This document shows positions 42,807 to 56,640 of a stretch of DNA of 64,000 nt, piece by piece (the first letter of the stretch is position 1; every line of letters begins with the position of its first letter). A model generated the notes under the pieces. That model worked only from the letters and a program-made list of their open reading frames with translations. It did no database searches and had not been told where the DNA came from. The stretch comes from Piper betle. Lineage: Eukaryota > Streptophyta > Magnoliopsida > Piperales > Piperaceae. Both the position numbers and the translations under genes were made by a program. Location: assembly GCA_033002965.1 (NCBI GenBank), contig JAURVB010012337.1:18678-82677 (forward strand), written 5' to 3'.

Positions 42807-43615
42807 TTTTTTTAATTATTTCATGTGCCTAAGTGCAGGGTTCTTGGGATCATAGTTTCGTGAGACTTCATATCCAAAACGCAGGATATGAACCAGCTTT
42901 GTGTTAATCTTGACACTGACAAGTATTTAGGGAGATAATAATTATTTCCTAACAAGAGAATTCTATATTAATTTTAGAAGCTATTAATTTGGTTTGAATA
43001 CATTTGTCACTTTTACCTCTAGACACATTTGATTATTTGCTGACATAAAAATTGCCAATATAAATATTTACATAACCTCAACACAAATTAATGTTGGAAT
43101 TTCTGCGACACAAATATTCAATAACCATATAGCCAAAATTTTCAACCACACGATCAAATAATTCACAAATTCATGAATTCACACGATCCAACCACATGAT
43201 CTAATAATTCCTTGTCTGCCTTAGCCATGGTACTATATATAGACATCGAGGAAGAAGAGAGAATAACTATGGATCAAGAAAGATCAGTAAACAAGCAGCA
43301 CACATATTAGAACCAGCCAATATGCATATCTAGGTCTGACCGTCATAGCCGACTAGCGCCTTTGATAAACAATTAATAAGTGAATCTAACAATGAAGCCA
43401 AATGTACGGTTAATGGTTGACGAAAATTTACAAAAGTGAACCGTGAGATAATAAGAAGGGCCACGCCCCATTAGCTTTCTCCGACATGATTTAGTTACAA
43501 TGTTTTGTTCTAACATCATGCCGATAGCAATACTGCCAAAAGGGGTGGTCATACATATATAACCACGCTGCTTGAAGCGAAATCGTTACTCCGGTGGGTG
43601 GACAGTTATGTTTTA
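42807..43615. other. Spacer with one shared ~115-bp repeat
   Basis: 42895-43010 resembles the repeats at 56233-56357 and 56523-56640 (GTGTTAATCTTGACACTGA core). The rest shows no gene. Confidence 0.45.
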
Positions 43616-44519
43616 TAGCAAAAGATTTTATTATGATATTGGTTATGCCGAAAGAGGTAGGGTGCTCAACACAATTTTTGTTTTGTTACACTTACAAGAA
43701 GTGGCAGAGTTGATAAAATTATGTTTAAGAGGTGAGGAGGAAATGAATGAGCATTAAAGAAAAAAGGTTCAAACGTTTTGTGAACCATTATAAAAATAAC
43801 CTTTAACATTTGATATTTTGCCCAACGATTTTTCATACATTATTTTTATTCGTCATCGTTAAAATTTTATACTTCGACAATAAATGGGCACAAAACAACA
43901 CAATCAAACATATCTTAAGTTTTAATGATGAAAACAAAACAACACAACCAAACTGGTCTTTAAATTTTAATGATGAAAATATTTTACATGCACTGATGTA
44001 AAAAAGAATCGTATTTTTTATTGCAGTGAATCATGAATATATATGATGTGATTGTTGGTGTTCTCATTGGTGGGTGAATAATAGACTTTTCATAGAAAAA
44101 TATATCCAAGGAAAATAAGATATTTGTTGTTTTTTGTGGTAAACTTTGATCTGTGAGGTTAGTGGGGCCCAGTGATTGATCTCTAGCAGGCTCCCTTTTC
44201 CTTTCTCATGTCTACTCTTCTTATGGATATTTGTAAGCGCACGAACCCTCATTTGTCTTCATAGTTGTGTGTTTATATAAAGTTCTTAAACTCTTAGCTT
44301 CACCAGTTAGGTCCGTATTTCATGGCTTAAGATCTTCACCAATATGTCTTTCGTTTGTAATGAAATTATTACTGTCTACTTCAATTGTGATTGTGGAAAC
44401 CATCAAATGACCAATTCTATAATGTCACTTTGATGGATTGTAAAATAGTGAGAGTTGACCTCAGGGTAAATTTCAGAAGTTCAACATAGATACTTATCAT
44501 TGTGAACATATATATGTGA

Positions 44520-44568
<49 letters not shown>

Positions 44569-45632
44569 AGAGTACAATATATGACATATCATTTATCTAT
44601 GTTCAGTCCGATGAACCCATGTCAACTACGTCTCGAACTTCAGTGAATTTTAGAATGAGGTCATGATGGTTTCCACAACTTATAAAATCGATCAGAAGTA
44701 AAAGGATAAGAAATGAGTAGTTGGTGAAATTCAAGCTCATGAAATACAGACCTAACTGGTGAAGGTAGAGAGTTTAAAAACTTTCATATAAACACACAAC
44801 TATGAAAACAAATGAGGTTTGTAACAGTACTCACATTACAAAAAGCTAAGATTTGCATTGGCAAAGAAGCGAATAGGAAGCAAGGAGACACCTCCTCACT
44901 AGAGATCCTAAATGGTTTATGCCGCACTAATCCCATCAGAAAATCAAAGTTTAGAGTGCCTCGACGCAACCCCGCCGAGAACCACCGCCGTTGAGAACCA
45001 CCCTCATTGGAAAAGGCCAAGAAAAGCCCTCTGCTGAGACCCACCCTAGTTTTTAACTCTCACGATTTCGTTTGTGTGGCAAAGGCACCTTTGGTCTAAT
45101 CAAACCCAATCATCTAACTCAAAGTGGTGACTAATCATGGTGGAGGGAATTCCATGCCCGAACAAATTTTTCTCAATCTAAAAAGGGCTTTTCTTGGCTT
45201 TTTCCAACCAGAGTAGCTCTAGACGATAGTGGTTCTTGACTGAGTTGCATCGAGGCACTCGAAACTCTGATCTGATGGGTTTGGTGGGGTCCAAAGATCG
45301 ATTTCTGGCAAGGGGCTCCTCCCCTCCTTCCTTTCCTGCTTCTTTCTTATGCTCTTCTTCTCTCTTTTTTATTTTTCAACATACGAACCCCCTCATTTGT
45401 CTTCATAATTGTGTTTATATAGTGTTTTCAAGCTCTTACCTTCCCTAGTTAGGTTCATATTTCATGGCTTAAGATTTTCACCCACTCTCTTCTTATCCTT
45501 TTTTTCTACTTATATTTTATCTACGTTGTGGAAACCACCATGACCTATTCCAAAATTCACTCAAGAAAAGAAGGAGGTAAATATGAGTTTCCAGACCCGA
45601 CATAGGTAAATATATTCATATTTGTACCCATT

Positions 45633-45665
<33 letters not shown>

Positions 45666-46570
45666 GGCCAATCAGGTCAACTCCCACTATTTTAAAATCC
45701 ATCAAAGTAATAAATTGGTATTTTGAAAGTGTATAGCATAACTCTGTTCACAATTGAAGTAAACAATAATAACTATACTACAAACAAAAACATATTTGTG
45801 ACAGTACTCACGTTGCAAAATGCTAGATTTTTTTGCAAAAAACAGTATTATGCAATGAGATTCACCTCCTCACAAATATCATAAATGGCTCACAAATATC
45901 GTAAATGGTTTATGCGAGGAAAAATTATAACAGAAAAAATAAAGTGTAATCACCACAAAAGAAAAAAATCTTATTTTCCCTGAAAATATTTTGCTATGAA
46001 AATTACATCATTTACCCACCGATAAGAACACCAACAATCCAATCATATATATTCATGATATTTCACTGCAATAAAAAATTAGATTCTTTTTACATCAGTG
46101 CATACAAAATATTTTCATCATTAAAACTTAAAGACCAGTTTGCTTGCATTGTTTTGCTTTCATCATTAAAACTTAAAATATTGTGTTGTTTGTGCCCATT
46201 TATTGTCAAAATATAAAATATTAATGATGACAAATAAAATTGGTATATGACAAAGTTTGCTTGCATTGTTTTGTTTTCATCTTTAAAACTTAAGATATTG
46301 TATTGTTTGTGCCCATTTATTTGTCAAAATATAAAATATTAACGATAACAAATAAAATTGGTATATGACAAAGCGTTAGCAAAATATAAAATGTTAAAGG
46401 TTATTTTTATAACGCTTGACAAAATGTTTGAACCATTTTTTTTAATGCTCATTCCTTTCTCCCTCCCCTCTTAAACATAATAATATCAGCTCTGCCACAT
46501 CTTATAAGTGTAAGAAAATAAAAATTTTGCTGAACACTCTACCTCATTCGGCATAACCAATATGATAATA
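43616..46570. repeat. Nested palindrome, ~2.95 kb
   Basis: 43616-44150 is matched in reverse by about 45950-46570, and 44920-45040 by 45180-45290, giving a centre near 45110. Within each half is a smaller palindrome centred on an (AT)n run: 44150-44920 around 44520-44563, and 45230-45920 around 45630-45660. Short frames such as 44784-45044 (-) and 45236-45448 (+) are mirror versions of one another and unrecognised. It may be a foldback transposon duplicated head to head. Confidence 0.7.
44520..44565. repeat. (AT)n at palindrome centre
   Basis: Sits at the turn of the left inner palindrome. A similar run at 45632-45660 marks the right one. Confidence 0.85.
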
Positions 46571-47530
46571 AAAATTGAACTAAACCGAACCAAAATCGAC
46601 CCAAAACGTTAAAAATTTTAAAAAATAACTTAATTTCATTACGTACTTTTATGTGCTATTATTAATTTTTTCTATTATGTTCGTGTCAAAATATCAGGTT
46701 TTTGTGTTAATCTAGTTTGACACTTGCGTTTAGGGTTTTTATTATTTTTTGAACACTAGCATTTCATATATATTCTAATTAATAAAAAGGGCAACTCAAT
46801 ATTGGCCTTTGATTAAAACTATAAGACTTAACTATCTAAAATTCAAAAAAATAAAAAAATAAAAAATTTTCATTCAAGTAAGATATATCTTCAAAGTAAA
46901 ATCAATAATAATCTATATCTAAGATAATAATAATAATAATAATAATATATTATTATTATTATTAATTATTATTATTATTATTGTCTATTTCATTTAGTCT
47001 TATACAAATTGGACCAAACGGCTGGTCTTGGGTACTGAACTCCATTCTAAACTCCACTCCACTCCACTCTAGTCTGGTTTAGCATTTCATACATGCAATT
47101 AAATTCGGTTTTATAGCACAAATTTTACTAAACCACGGTGTGCTATAAATGTTCCATTTATAGCCCAATTATTTTATTAATGAGGGAGATCAATGAGTGT
47201 ATATATTTAAAGATGAGATGAGAGGGGGTATGAGTTAGTTTTGAGAGTGATGAAATAATGGTTTAATTTGTTATGAGAGTCATGTAGGACTAATATGGTG
47301 TTTCACAAAACCTGCTACACAAGTATATAACTCTAAAATATGATACTACATTATGTTTAGTAGATATAATGCATTATTTAAAACATACTAATATCATTAA
47401 GAAATATTTAATTCAATATAACATGTTAATTCTCATTCAACCCAGTTCAACCTGATCAAACCAATTGTTTCTCCAATTCGGGAACTAGTCTCATTTCCAT
47501 GTACAAATAAAAAATCTAGTATGGTCATCA

Positions 47531-47571
<41 letters not shown>

Positions 47572-48667
47572 ACAATTCGTGTTTTTTATGTTACATGTAA
47601 TAGTGTCTTCAAATACCAATAGGCTATGAAGTATATAAAAATTTATTGATAAAAATCCATGATTAAGAAGAATAAATTCACAGTCATAATGAATAAGAAT
47701 AAATTCACATTGTGTTTCTTCTATATTGTTTCTTACAAATATATAAGACATAATTGATTGACATCATCTAGAAAAAAATAACAATTGATATTATTTTACC
47801 ATAACATACAGTACATTTTATAATTATTATTATTATTATTATTCTTGGTTAATTTTAGCACCATACATTTATTAATGTTTGCATCATCCTCACAAATAGA
47901 GCTATACAGAAAATAAAATTGTATATCAAGAGAAACTGAAAAATATATGAAATATTGATAAAAAAAACATTAAAAACAATCTAAAGACAATCCAAATAAT
48001 TCCAATTAGCAACTGATCAAAGATGTCATAATTCACAAACTAATGTGGGATACAAAAAAGTGTTTGAAGACACATTTATAGACAAATTTTCGTGTATAGT
48101 ACAACTTTTCGGCTTCTTCTTGCATCACTTTAAATGCATGGCTTTTATATTCCCAATATGTATATTATAATAAAATTTGAGAGAAATTAAGTTAAGCTAT
48201 ACAATTTAATTTAATTTGAATATTTTTAATGGGACCCACAATATATATATATCCTGAAAGTAGAGTACATGTAAGTAGGAGGTTGGTTTTTTACATCATT
48301 ATGACCTAATTTTAATTTTTTTAAAAGCACTAGTTAATAGATATTTTGAAATGAATTTTTATTACAATTATCTTGATAATTAAGATGAAAAGCATAGAAA
48401 CATTAATTGAGTGAGTTGAAATTTATAACTGTCCTTTTTTTAATTTATTTATATGAATTTTAAGTAGTCGGATACTTTAAACTGCTCTAAATAAAAGGTA
48501 GCTTATTTATATAAAACTTATAAATTTTTTATCTAGCCACTATTATTTTGCAAATGTCATTTTCCATTGTAATTTTGTAAGCAATTTGCAACCGCTTTAG
48601 AGTGGCCAAAATTAGTGCATAAATTTAACAATATGTATATTCTTACAACTAGCCGGAGTGGAAAATG

Positions 48668-49020
48668 TAGGGATGGGTTCGGTTGGATGTGGTCATATCC
48701 GAATCCAACCCGAATCCTAAAATCTAAAACTGAATCCAACCTAAATTTGAAGATTGTATCCATTTCATTTGCTATATCAATATCCAACCCGGATTCGCAC
48801 GACCAGAATTTAACCCGAATGACTAAAATAATATGAATAATATAATTTTTAATAAAAATATTCTTTTAAATATTTTGAAACATAATTTTATAAAATATCA
48901 ACTATAAGGATTAGATTCAAGTTGGATTACCTCAAATCCATGTCTAATCTGAATATTTTTAAAATATTATATATCTAAAAAGTTCAAAACTAAATCCTAT
49001 CTAAAACTGTTTTGGCTAAT
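48668..49020. mobile_element. hAT-like MITE in block B (right end deleted)
   Basis: Same element and position as 20003-20418. The right terminus and about 100 bases beyond are missing. Confidence 0.6.
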
Positions 49021-50695
49021 ATATAAACATGACATTCCTCGAACAAACCGGTTCTTAATATACCTCTCCAAGTAGGGTGCCAAGTGCTAAGGTGGTTTGC
49101 CATTTTATCAATTGTTTTGAATTAAATTAAAACAAAATGGCGAAGTACTTGTTACATTTAGGAAAATGGTAAAAAATATGTAAATTTAATCATACCATTT
49201 TAATTTTGAAACATTAATAACAGTAGCCACTATTATTATTGTTTTGCTATTTTACAGTTTTATTAAAAAAAGACGTTTAATTTTAAAAATAAAAATATAG
49301 AAATAAAAAAGAAAAATTATTATTTCTATATTTAATTAAAATTTTAAATTATTATATATTGTCAAAAGTTGGTTTAGCAAAAACATATTATGTAAGTGAC
49401 ACCAAATTCGTCATCTTGACAAGGTTTTAATTTTGCCAAAGAATTGGGTAACTCAAATCAATATTTACTGAATATTAACTATTTATCATTCATCAAAATG
49501 GTCAAAGTTGTAAAAAGTCGTAGCTGAAGGTTATCATGAAACAATAAATGGTGTGGTAATAATTAATGATAAAAAATTAGTAGGTGATAATGATAAATAT
49601 CTTTAGCTCACACTTGAGAAGTAGTCAAATTTCTTTTAGTAAGAACACATATAAGACTCGTCACTTCAAAAAGAATAACAATAACTCCACCATTAACTAT
49701 TTTATTTATGATTTTTTAATATGAATTTATAGTGATAAAAATAAAAATAACATGTCAAAATTCTTATCTTGTCCTCTTGCCTAATAGGAAAAGATTAAGG
49801 GTATGTGGAAAGACTGATTTATTCGGATGGATATGAATTCCATTGCATTACCAATTAAATTCCATGTATATTTATTCGAAAAAGCTGCTTGCAGCCCTAC
49901 CTCCAAGCTATGGGTGGGTTCGTGTCGTAAGGGTCTTCTGTACGAAAAGAATGAGGTGCATTTTGAAATTGAAAAAATTTTAACTTAAACACCCCCCAAC
50001 ACCAGCCCCACCCATTTTTTATGTCCAAATTGCACTTCATTTTAATTGATCCACTTAAGAAAAGTCTTTTTGGATTCCCCTAATCATTTCAACAAATAGA
50101 AAATATTAAATTCGTTCTCAAAGTCGTACAGAAAAAAACTTGTTGACCAAATTTATAGTGGTAGAATACGAAAAACATAAAATTGATAATTACTTCTTTA
50201 AACCAAGTATTCGGTTGCTTCACATTGTATAACCCACTGGACGGAATGTGAGAACACACTTTTAATTGTGTATTTCATTTACACTATGAAACTTGGTTGG
50301 CAAAAAATACACTTACAGTTACATGCTTCGTTAATAACCCAAGTGCCTAGTTGGCCTCATGTTATGAACATGTTGGAAGAAAATAAAAATATATTTATAG
50401 TTGTGTATTTCATTAACCTGAGAAACCTGTCCGTCTCATGAAACCTTGTTGGTGAAACACAAAAAAATATACTTTCACTCAAATACTTTGTTAACCCAAA
50501 CATAAAGTTAGGGTGAAGAAGTTTCTTTATATAATATTTAAGTAAGTTTCTCAACATAAATTTAAGCAGGGTAAAGGTGGTTAAGTGAGTTTTCCAAGTG
50601 GGATGATAAATTTTTAAGGTGAAGTGAAGGAGAATGAGGAAGTTTTTTAACATACTTTCTTCAATGTGTTTCTAAAAACGAACTTAGGTGATATG

Positions 50696-51513
50696 CATAG
50701 TTGCAAAAATCTCGGAATCAGTCAATTTTAATCGGCTAGGTGAGAAACCAAGTCAAAACAAGGCCGACTCGCTCTGGCTAAAAATCGGACCAAGAATTGG
50801 CCGATCCCCACCGATTTGAGCTGATTCTCGACATTGCAAGAATCGGCCGATTCATGACGAGGGGAGGGGAAATGGAGTGAGGGGGTCAGTGGGGCAGCGG
50901 GGGATGGGCTAGTGGAGGTGGCAGTGGATTGGCTGGCGAGGGGGCGGTCACAGCTATGGGCGGCAGCGGTCTTAGGAGGCGGCCGGGCTCGAGTGAGGCC
51001 GGACGAGGGAGAGGGAAGGAGGAAAAAAGAGGGCAACCACGTGGGGGTGCAAGGAGGGGTGGGGAGTGCGAGGGAGTGGGATTGGTGAGACGGGGGGGGG
51101 GGGTGGGTGGGGGTGTAGGGGGCAGGCGAGGTAAGCAGGGGGGCGGGGTTGTGGGGGGCCACCGGCGAGGGGTAGGGCGACGGAGAAGGAGGCGGCATCA
51201 TTCGGGGGAAGAGAAGCATTGGAGGGGGAAAATAAGTCGTTAGCATTTTTGTAATTAAAAGTTGACTCGACTCTGACTTAAGTAAAAAATAATAACTAAC
51301 TTTAAATAATTCAAAAAAATCCAAAAATATGAAAAAAATATTATAAAATATAATACATACCTAATATTAAAATAATATATCTATAATTAATAACCCTACT
51401 AATTTTGATAGATTCAACTAAATCGATTCTTGTCTGATTTTTGACGAATCAGCCCGATTCAATGACTCCCTTCCAATCCGATTAAACGTTCGATTCCGAT
51501 TTTTACAACTATG
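50696..51513 (-). mobile_element. Non-autonomous hAT-type element with GC-rich core (2)
   Basis: 818 bp between GTGATATG (50688-50695) and GTAATATG (51514-51521), an 8-bp duplication with one mismatch. Block A shows the empty site at about 23851. Ends CATAGTTGCAAAAATC and, reversed, CATAGTTGTAAAAATC. Shares the AAAAGTTGACTCGA-type internal boundary with the element at 25969-26886 in the opposite sense, so both belong to one family. The G-rich core includes a 9-10 base G run near 51095. Confidence 0.85.
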
Positions 51514-53155
51514 GTAATATGATGATGTGAAGGTGGAATTTTTAGATGAAATAGTTATCAGGAACAAAATTTTTAGGAGAGGTGAAGGTAGGGGCTGAAG
51601 TTTCTTACTATATTTTGTAACTAAGTTTTTGAATACAAACTAAGTTATTATTCAGAAGGTGGGTTTTATGATGAAATAATAATGAAAGATAAGTTTTTAA
51701 TGTAAGATTAAAGTGAGAAAGAAGGTAAAAAGGTAAGTTGTTAGTATACTTTGTTAAGTGAGTTTTTGAATACAAACTTAAGTGAGGTAATGGCCAACGA
51801 GGAAGGGGAGGGATGTGAATTTCTTATATAAGTGTTTTTTTTTACTGCAACTTTTCTATGTGTTTGCAAGTAATTTTTGACTATTTTACAAAGTAAATTC
51901 ATTCATTGCTCATGTTAGATGGAATTAACATGTTATATCTATTAGTAAAATCCATATAGACTCCACCTCTAGAGTTATAAATGGTTAAGTTGGGGTTTGG
52001 TCGATAGTATTACAATAACTATTTACCATTTTAATTTTTTTAACATAACCATGTTTATAAGATTTTGTCAAAATCAAGTTTTCACCATTTTTCTATCGAT
52101 TAAACATTTACCAAATGGTTAAATTTGTTAAAAATTATATATCATAAACCCAACTTTATTAAGTAGGTTAAAAATTAAGTTATCTGGTATTCTTTCTCAC
52201 ACACAAATATAAAGTGTGCTTGCATCTAATCTATGTTAATCTAGTATTAGAAAATTTGAAATTAGTAAATAAGTAATCTAAATTAAATAAATTCATCACA
52301 TTAATGTTTTGATATTTAAAAATTTGAAGCTTAATGTTGAGATAGAAATAATTTTTTTCTGATATATATAAATAATTAAATAATATTCTCTCAAATCCAT
52401 TAAACGGTTATAGTAGGCTTTCTGTCATTATTATTATTTATATCTAAAGTTGGTTAGGTTAAATTAACCTAGTTTTAAACCATTTTTCTTATACAGTGAA
52501 CAATATTTTTATCATTTTTGCTCCAATTGATTCACAATAGTTGGTAAATCAGTAAATCGAAAGACCGTTTACCACCTAGACCATGTAGACCAATAGAAAT
52601 GAGGTGTAGCTTGGGCACAGAAATACAGGACCTGACTAAAAATTTACCTTTGAAATTTGAACGAGTAGTGAAAAATAATAGTTCTATGTCTAAAACCGAC
52701 TATGTAGACAAATTTTTTGGTCACAGAATGGTGCAAAATATGACTTCCATTTTCGGGAGTAAGGGTTTAGAGCATAGAAAATTTTTACCCACACCCCACT
52801 TTTTAGCGCCCAAACTGTACCTTATTTTGATTTGTCCGTGGAGTCTATCTAGATTTTACTAATCAACAAATAAAACAATTTAACTCCGTTTATAAGGAAT
52901 CACATACTCGGTTGACATCACAATATGAACCCAATTGATAGAACACAAGAAACGTACATTACGCTGAAAACTCAGTTGGCATCCCTTGTAAAACTAAGGT
53001 GCTAAATCTAGAAAAACCCACTTACACACAATAATATTTTCCATCATATATTAATTATGTTCTTGTGTACTCAGTTGGTGACCCTTGTAAAACACGAATG
53101 GTGGAACCCAAAAAATGCACACAAATTTTATCTTATAAAAAACATACTTATAGCC

Positions 53156-54260
53156 GATCAAGCTCTTCCCTTTCCTATGTTACAAAGAATCACGTATGAA
53201 AAAAACATGGTTAATTAGAAAAGGAACTTAGTTAGCCTCACGTTATGAAACCAAGTTAAAGGAAGGGGAGGAAGGGTAGTTTAATTATCCCATGTACTGA
53301 GTTGGCCTCACATTGTGAAATTCGATTAGCGCAACACCAAAAACATACTTAGAGTCGCATACTTGGATTTCAACTTTAAAACATGCCCTCACCTCAAATA
53401 TTTATCTTTTCATCTGAAAAACTCACTTCCCAACGTTTATCCTACTTAAGCTTGTTTTTAGAAACTTACTTAAATAATACAGTAAGAAATTTCTTCCATC
53501 TACCTTTATATTTAGGTTAACAAACTACTCAAGTGTAAGTGTGGTTTTTGTATTCCATCAACTGGGTTTCACAATGTGACGCCAACTAGGTATTTGGGTC
53601 AATGAAATATATAACTACCAGCGTATTTTCTGGGTTTCACTAACCAGGTTTTATAATATGAGGCCAACTGGGTACTTGAGTTGATGAAGTATGTTATTTC
53701 AAGTGTGTTTTTCATGTTTCACTCACCGGGTTTCACAACATGAGGCAAGTTAATGAAATTCACAAACCTCCCTTTCCTTCAGTTAGGTTTCATAACTTGA
53801 GGCCAACAAACTTTTTTTCTAATCTGACTGAGTTTTTTCTTTTCATGATTCTTTAGAAGAAAGGAAAGGAAAGAGTTCAATGGGTTGTAACTATGTTTTT
53901 CATAAGATAGAACATAAAATTTTGTGTATGTGAGGGTTCTATTAGGCGGGTTTTACAAAGACCGGGGTATACAAGAATGTAGTTAATATACGATAAAAAA
54001 TATAATTTTTTATAAGTGGGTTTTCGAGTTCTAGCTCCTGGGTTTCACAATAGGTGCCAATTGGGTTTTTTAGTTGTAGATATGTTTCTTGAGTTATTTC
54101 AACTGGGTTCGCATTATGATGTCGACAGAGTATCTGATTCTTTAAAAACAAAGTTAACTTGTTCTATTTATTGAGATGGTTAGTGAAATCTGTGAACTAA
54201 TCAAAATGGGGCACAATTTGGGTGCAAATAAATGGGGTGAGACTAAAATTTATGCACAGT
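53156..54260 (-). repeat. Inverted extension of ~90-bp repeat arrays
   Basis: After block B ends, the same TGGGTTTCA(C/T)AA(T/C)ATGAGGCCAACT-type units appear mainly in reverse orientation. They finish with an inverted version of the 52790-52930 sequence near 54150-54260, so B's tail folds back on itself. Confidence 0.55.
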
Positions 54261-55893
54261 AACATATAAGCGTTGGTAAACATTTGTTTTGAACTGAATG
54301 CATTGCTTGGTTCAACATGAGTTGGAACGGAAAAATGTGGCATAGTTTCTTCACCGCCCTTTGTATTTATAACTGTGTTCTTAATTGTTTAATTGTTCCA
54401 AAAAAACTGTGTTCTTAACTTTACTCGTTTTATTGTATTGCATTTTACCTGAGAGATCTGCAAATGGTCCTCGAGGATCAGATGTAGAGCAATATTAAGT
54501 AGATGGCTTATGGCATCAACGTTGTTTGTATGTCGGATATCGCAAACCTTGGAGGAAAGCCGAATGGATTGAGAAGGAGAAGGAGAAAGATATGGATTGA
54601 AACTCAGCCCAACCAAGGTTAATTAAATATTATCTAAATCACTTGTTTTGATCACTCAAACTATTTAAATAAAAATAAAATTACAATTAAAAAAATCCCC
54701 TTGTCCTAAGTAGTCAAATAATACAACAAACAAGTAATCTTGAATAGTGTTTTCACGATTGCGGTAACCAAACGAAACATCTGAAGAAAACAAGCTTTGT
54801 AGCTGTCTGATAGAATATACAACACTTTAAATACTTCAAGCAAACTACTTCATAAGCTTGGTTGAATAGGAATACCAGGCCTGCACTAAAAGCAATTGAA
54901 TGAGCAACAAAAAAATTATTTCTGCTTTTGGTTGGAGCAGATGAAATATGTACATTGCCCTCATCAGTGGAAGGGAAGAAACACAAAAGTGGGAGAATCA
55001 TGGAGTACAGCGACATCATGAATAAAGCTAATTTCTTCCATGACCAAGGGAAATTTAAATAGGTTTAATTACCCAACAAATTGAATTAATGAAAATTAAT
55101 TGGCTGCAGTAGCAATTCAAGAATGAAAAATAATCAGTTGTCAGCCATATGTCAGTAACACCCAATGAATAATTAGAAAAAAATAAAACATTTGTAATCA
55201 CTTTTATTTTAAATAAGAAAAATTTCATAACGGTATTTAATGGGGGAGTGATTTGCTTAAACCTGATTAAGGCTTATAACCATCTTAGCTATAAGGCCTT
55301 ACATCAAATTATTACTCTTGAAATGTTTTGAGTTTTGGGCACATGATTATTTTTATTATGCAATCTCCTGATGAGCACTCCCAAAAATCAGAAACGGATC
55401 GACAGTTCTGTATATAATGAAAGCTCGACCAACCAGAGAAAACACAGTTTGGCTGCACAAGTGAAATGACTCACTTCGAAGTCTGCCTGCTCAATGCCTT
55501 ACCAGTGATCAGATCCGAGCTTTACAGCAATGCTGGTAGTGGAACTGCTAATACCAATCCCTAAACTCGATACCATAAACCTTAAAATTTAAACAATTAA
55601 AACTTTGAAGCAACGCAAAGATGGTAAAACTAGACTAACCAATTCAGTCATGGCGTCAAGGATTGCATAAACAAGAAATGACACAAGATTCGGGTGAGAC
55701 AATCTAATTCTTCATGTCAAATCAAACATCTTACTCAATCAAACATCATGTCAAATCCATCTTATATGTACAATATTCTTACAAGGTTATATTCTTCTCT
55801 CAATTCATAAGAAACAAACAAGGAGGACAAGGATCGTAATTTGCAGTAAGCTGCTTATATATTTTATCATAATCTGCATATATACATGTATAT

Positions 55894-55924
<31 letters not shown>

Positions 55925-55978
55925 AGAAATATATAAATGAAAATCGCCAAAAGAGGCAGTGTTTGAACTATTGATACA
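54261..55978. other. Spacer, no recognisable gene
   Basis: A minus-strand frame of 88 codons at 54753-55019 begins Met-Met-Ser-Leu-Tyr and is moderately hydrophobic. No family is recognised and no splice context supports it. A short TA/TG run is at 55880-55920. Confidence 0.35.
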
Positions 55979-56200
55979 AGAAAACACCATATAACCCTCC
56001 CTCTCCGAAGGCTCCCTTCCTTTTCGGCACGTTGTTCATGGCCTGCATGAAATTAGCTTGTCTGTTCTTCATTGCCTCGAGTTTTTCATGCACCCCGACT
56101 ATCTCAACCCAGTGTTTGCTCCTTCAATCCATCGATCACCTTCTAAACCTTCAACCAATCTTTCTACAAGTTCTTCATCTGTCTATCGATGTAAAATTTG
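55979..56200 (-). pseudogene. Coding-like coiled-coil remnant, unidentified
   Basis: On the minus strand a helix-like run (Glu-Lys-Leu-Glu-Ala-Met-Lys-Asn-Arg-Gln-Ala-Asn-Phe-Met-Gln-Ala-Met) ends in a basic Pro-Lys-Arg-Lys. Upstream, Val-Ile-Asp-Gly-Leu-Lys-Glu-Gln is readable with stops and frame changes between. It resembles the end of a coiled-coil nuclear protein, but I cannot name it. Confidence 0.35.
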
Positions 56201-56232
56201 TCCTTGTTGGAGTAAATCATCATTCTCGTCGA

Positions 56233-56640
56233 ATCCTGATCACTTTGTGTTAGTCTTAACACTGATGGATAGAGTTCTATTATTTCATGATCAATAATGG
56301 CATTCCATATTAATTTTTAAAGCTATTATGAACGAAAGAGTTTGGATACAACGAACCTATTTTTAGAGTTAAATCAATAGTATTGGCATTTGACTTGATG
56401 CAATGGCGAGGCTAATGACACAAAACAAGTCAAAATACTTCTCCCTTATCGATCGCCTCCTCCAGAACCCGAAAAATTTTAAAGAAGCCACCCAAAATTA
56501 AATTTTAGACGACACATATTCGACTTTGTGTTAGTCTTGACACTGATGAGTATGTGGAGAGAGTTTTATTATTTCAAGATCAATAATGGCATTCCATATT
56601 AATTTTTAAAGCTAAAGAGTTTGGATACAACGAACCTATT
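56233..56640 (+). repeat. Two direct copies of a ~120-bp unit
   Basis: 56233-56357 and 56523-56640 share runs such as TAATGGCATTCCATATTAAT and TTTGGATACAACGAACCTAT. A diverged third is at 42895-43010. Confidence 0.75.

Larger units (their letters stand above)
46725..53155 (+). repeat. Long non-coding repeat block, copy B
   Basis: Direct copy of block A (18189-25505), beginning at a shared GCGTTTAGGGT and ending near a shared TTTTATCTTATAAA. Differences: only one of the ~1.07-kb units, loss of the right half of the old MITE near 49020, an added (AT)n at 47535-47570, and the hAT insertion 50696-51513. No coding. Confidence 0.8.

Noticed and set aside
50728..51324. 198-codon Pro/Ser-rich minus frame in hAT element 2
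   Set aside because: Low-complexity product of the G-rich core; not shared as a frame with element 1.
54753..55019. 88-codon minus-strand frame as a gene
   Set aside because: No domain, no promoter or splice context; within chance for this AT content.
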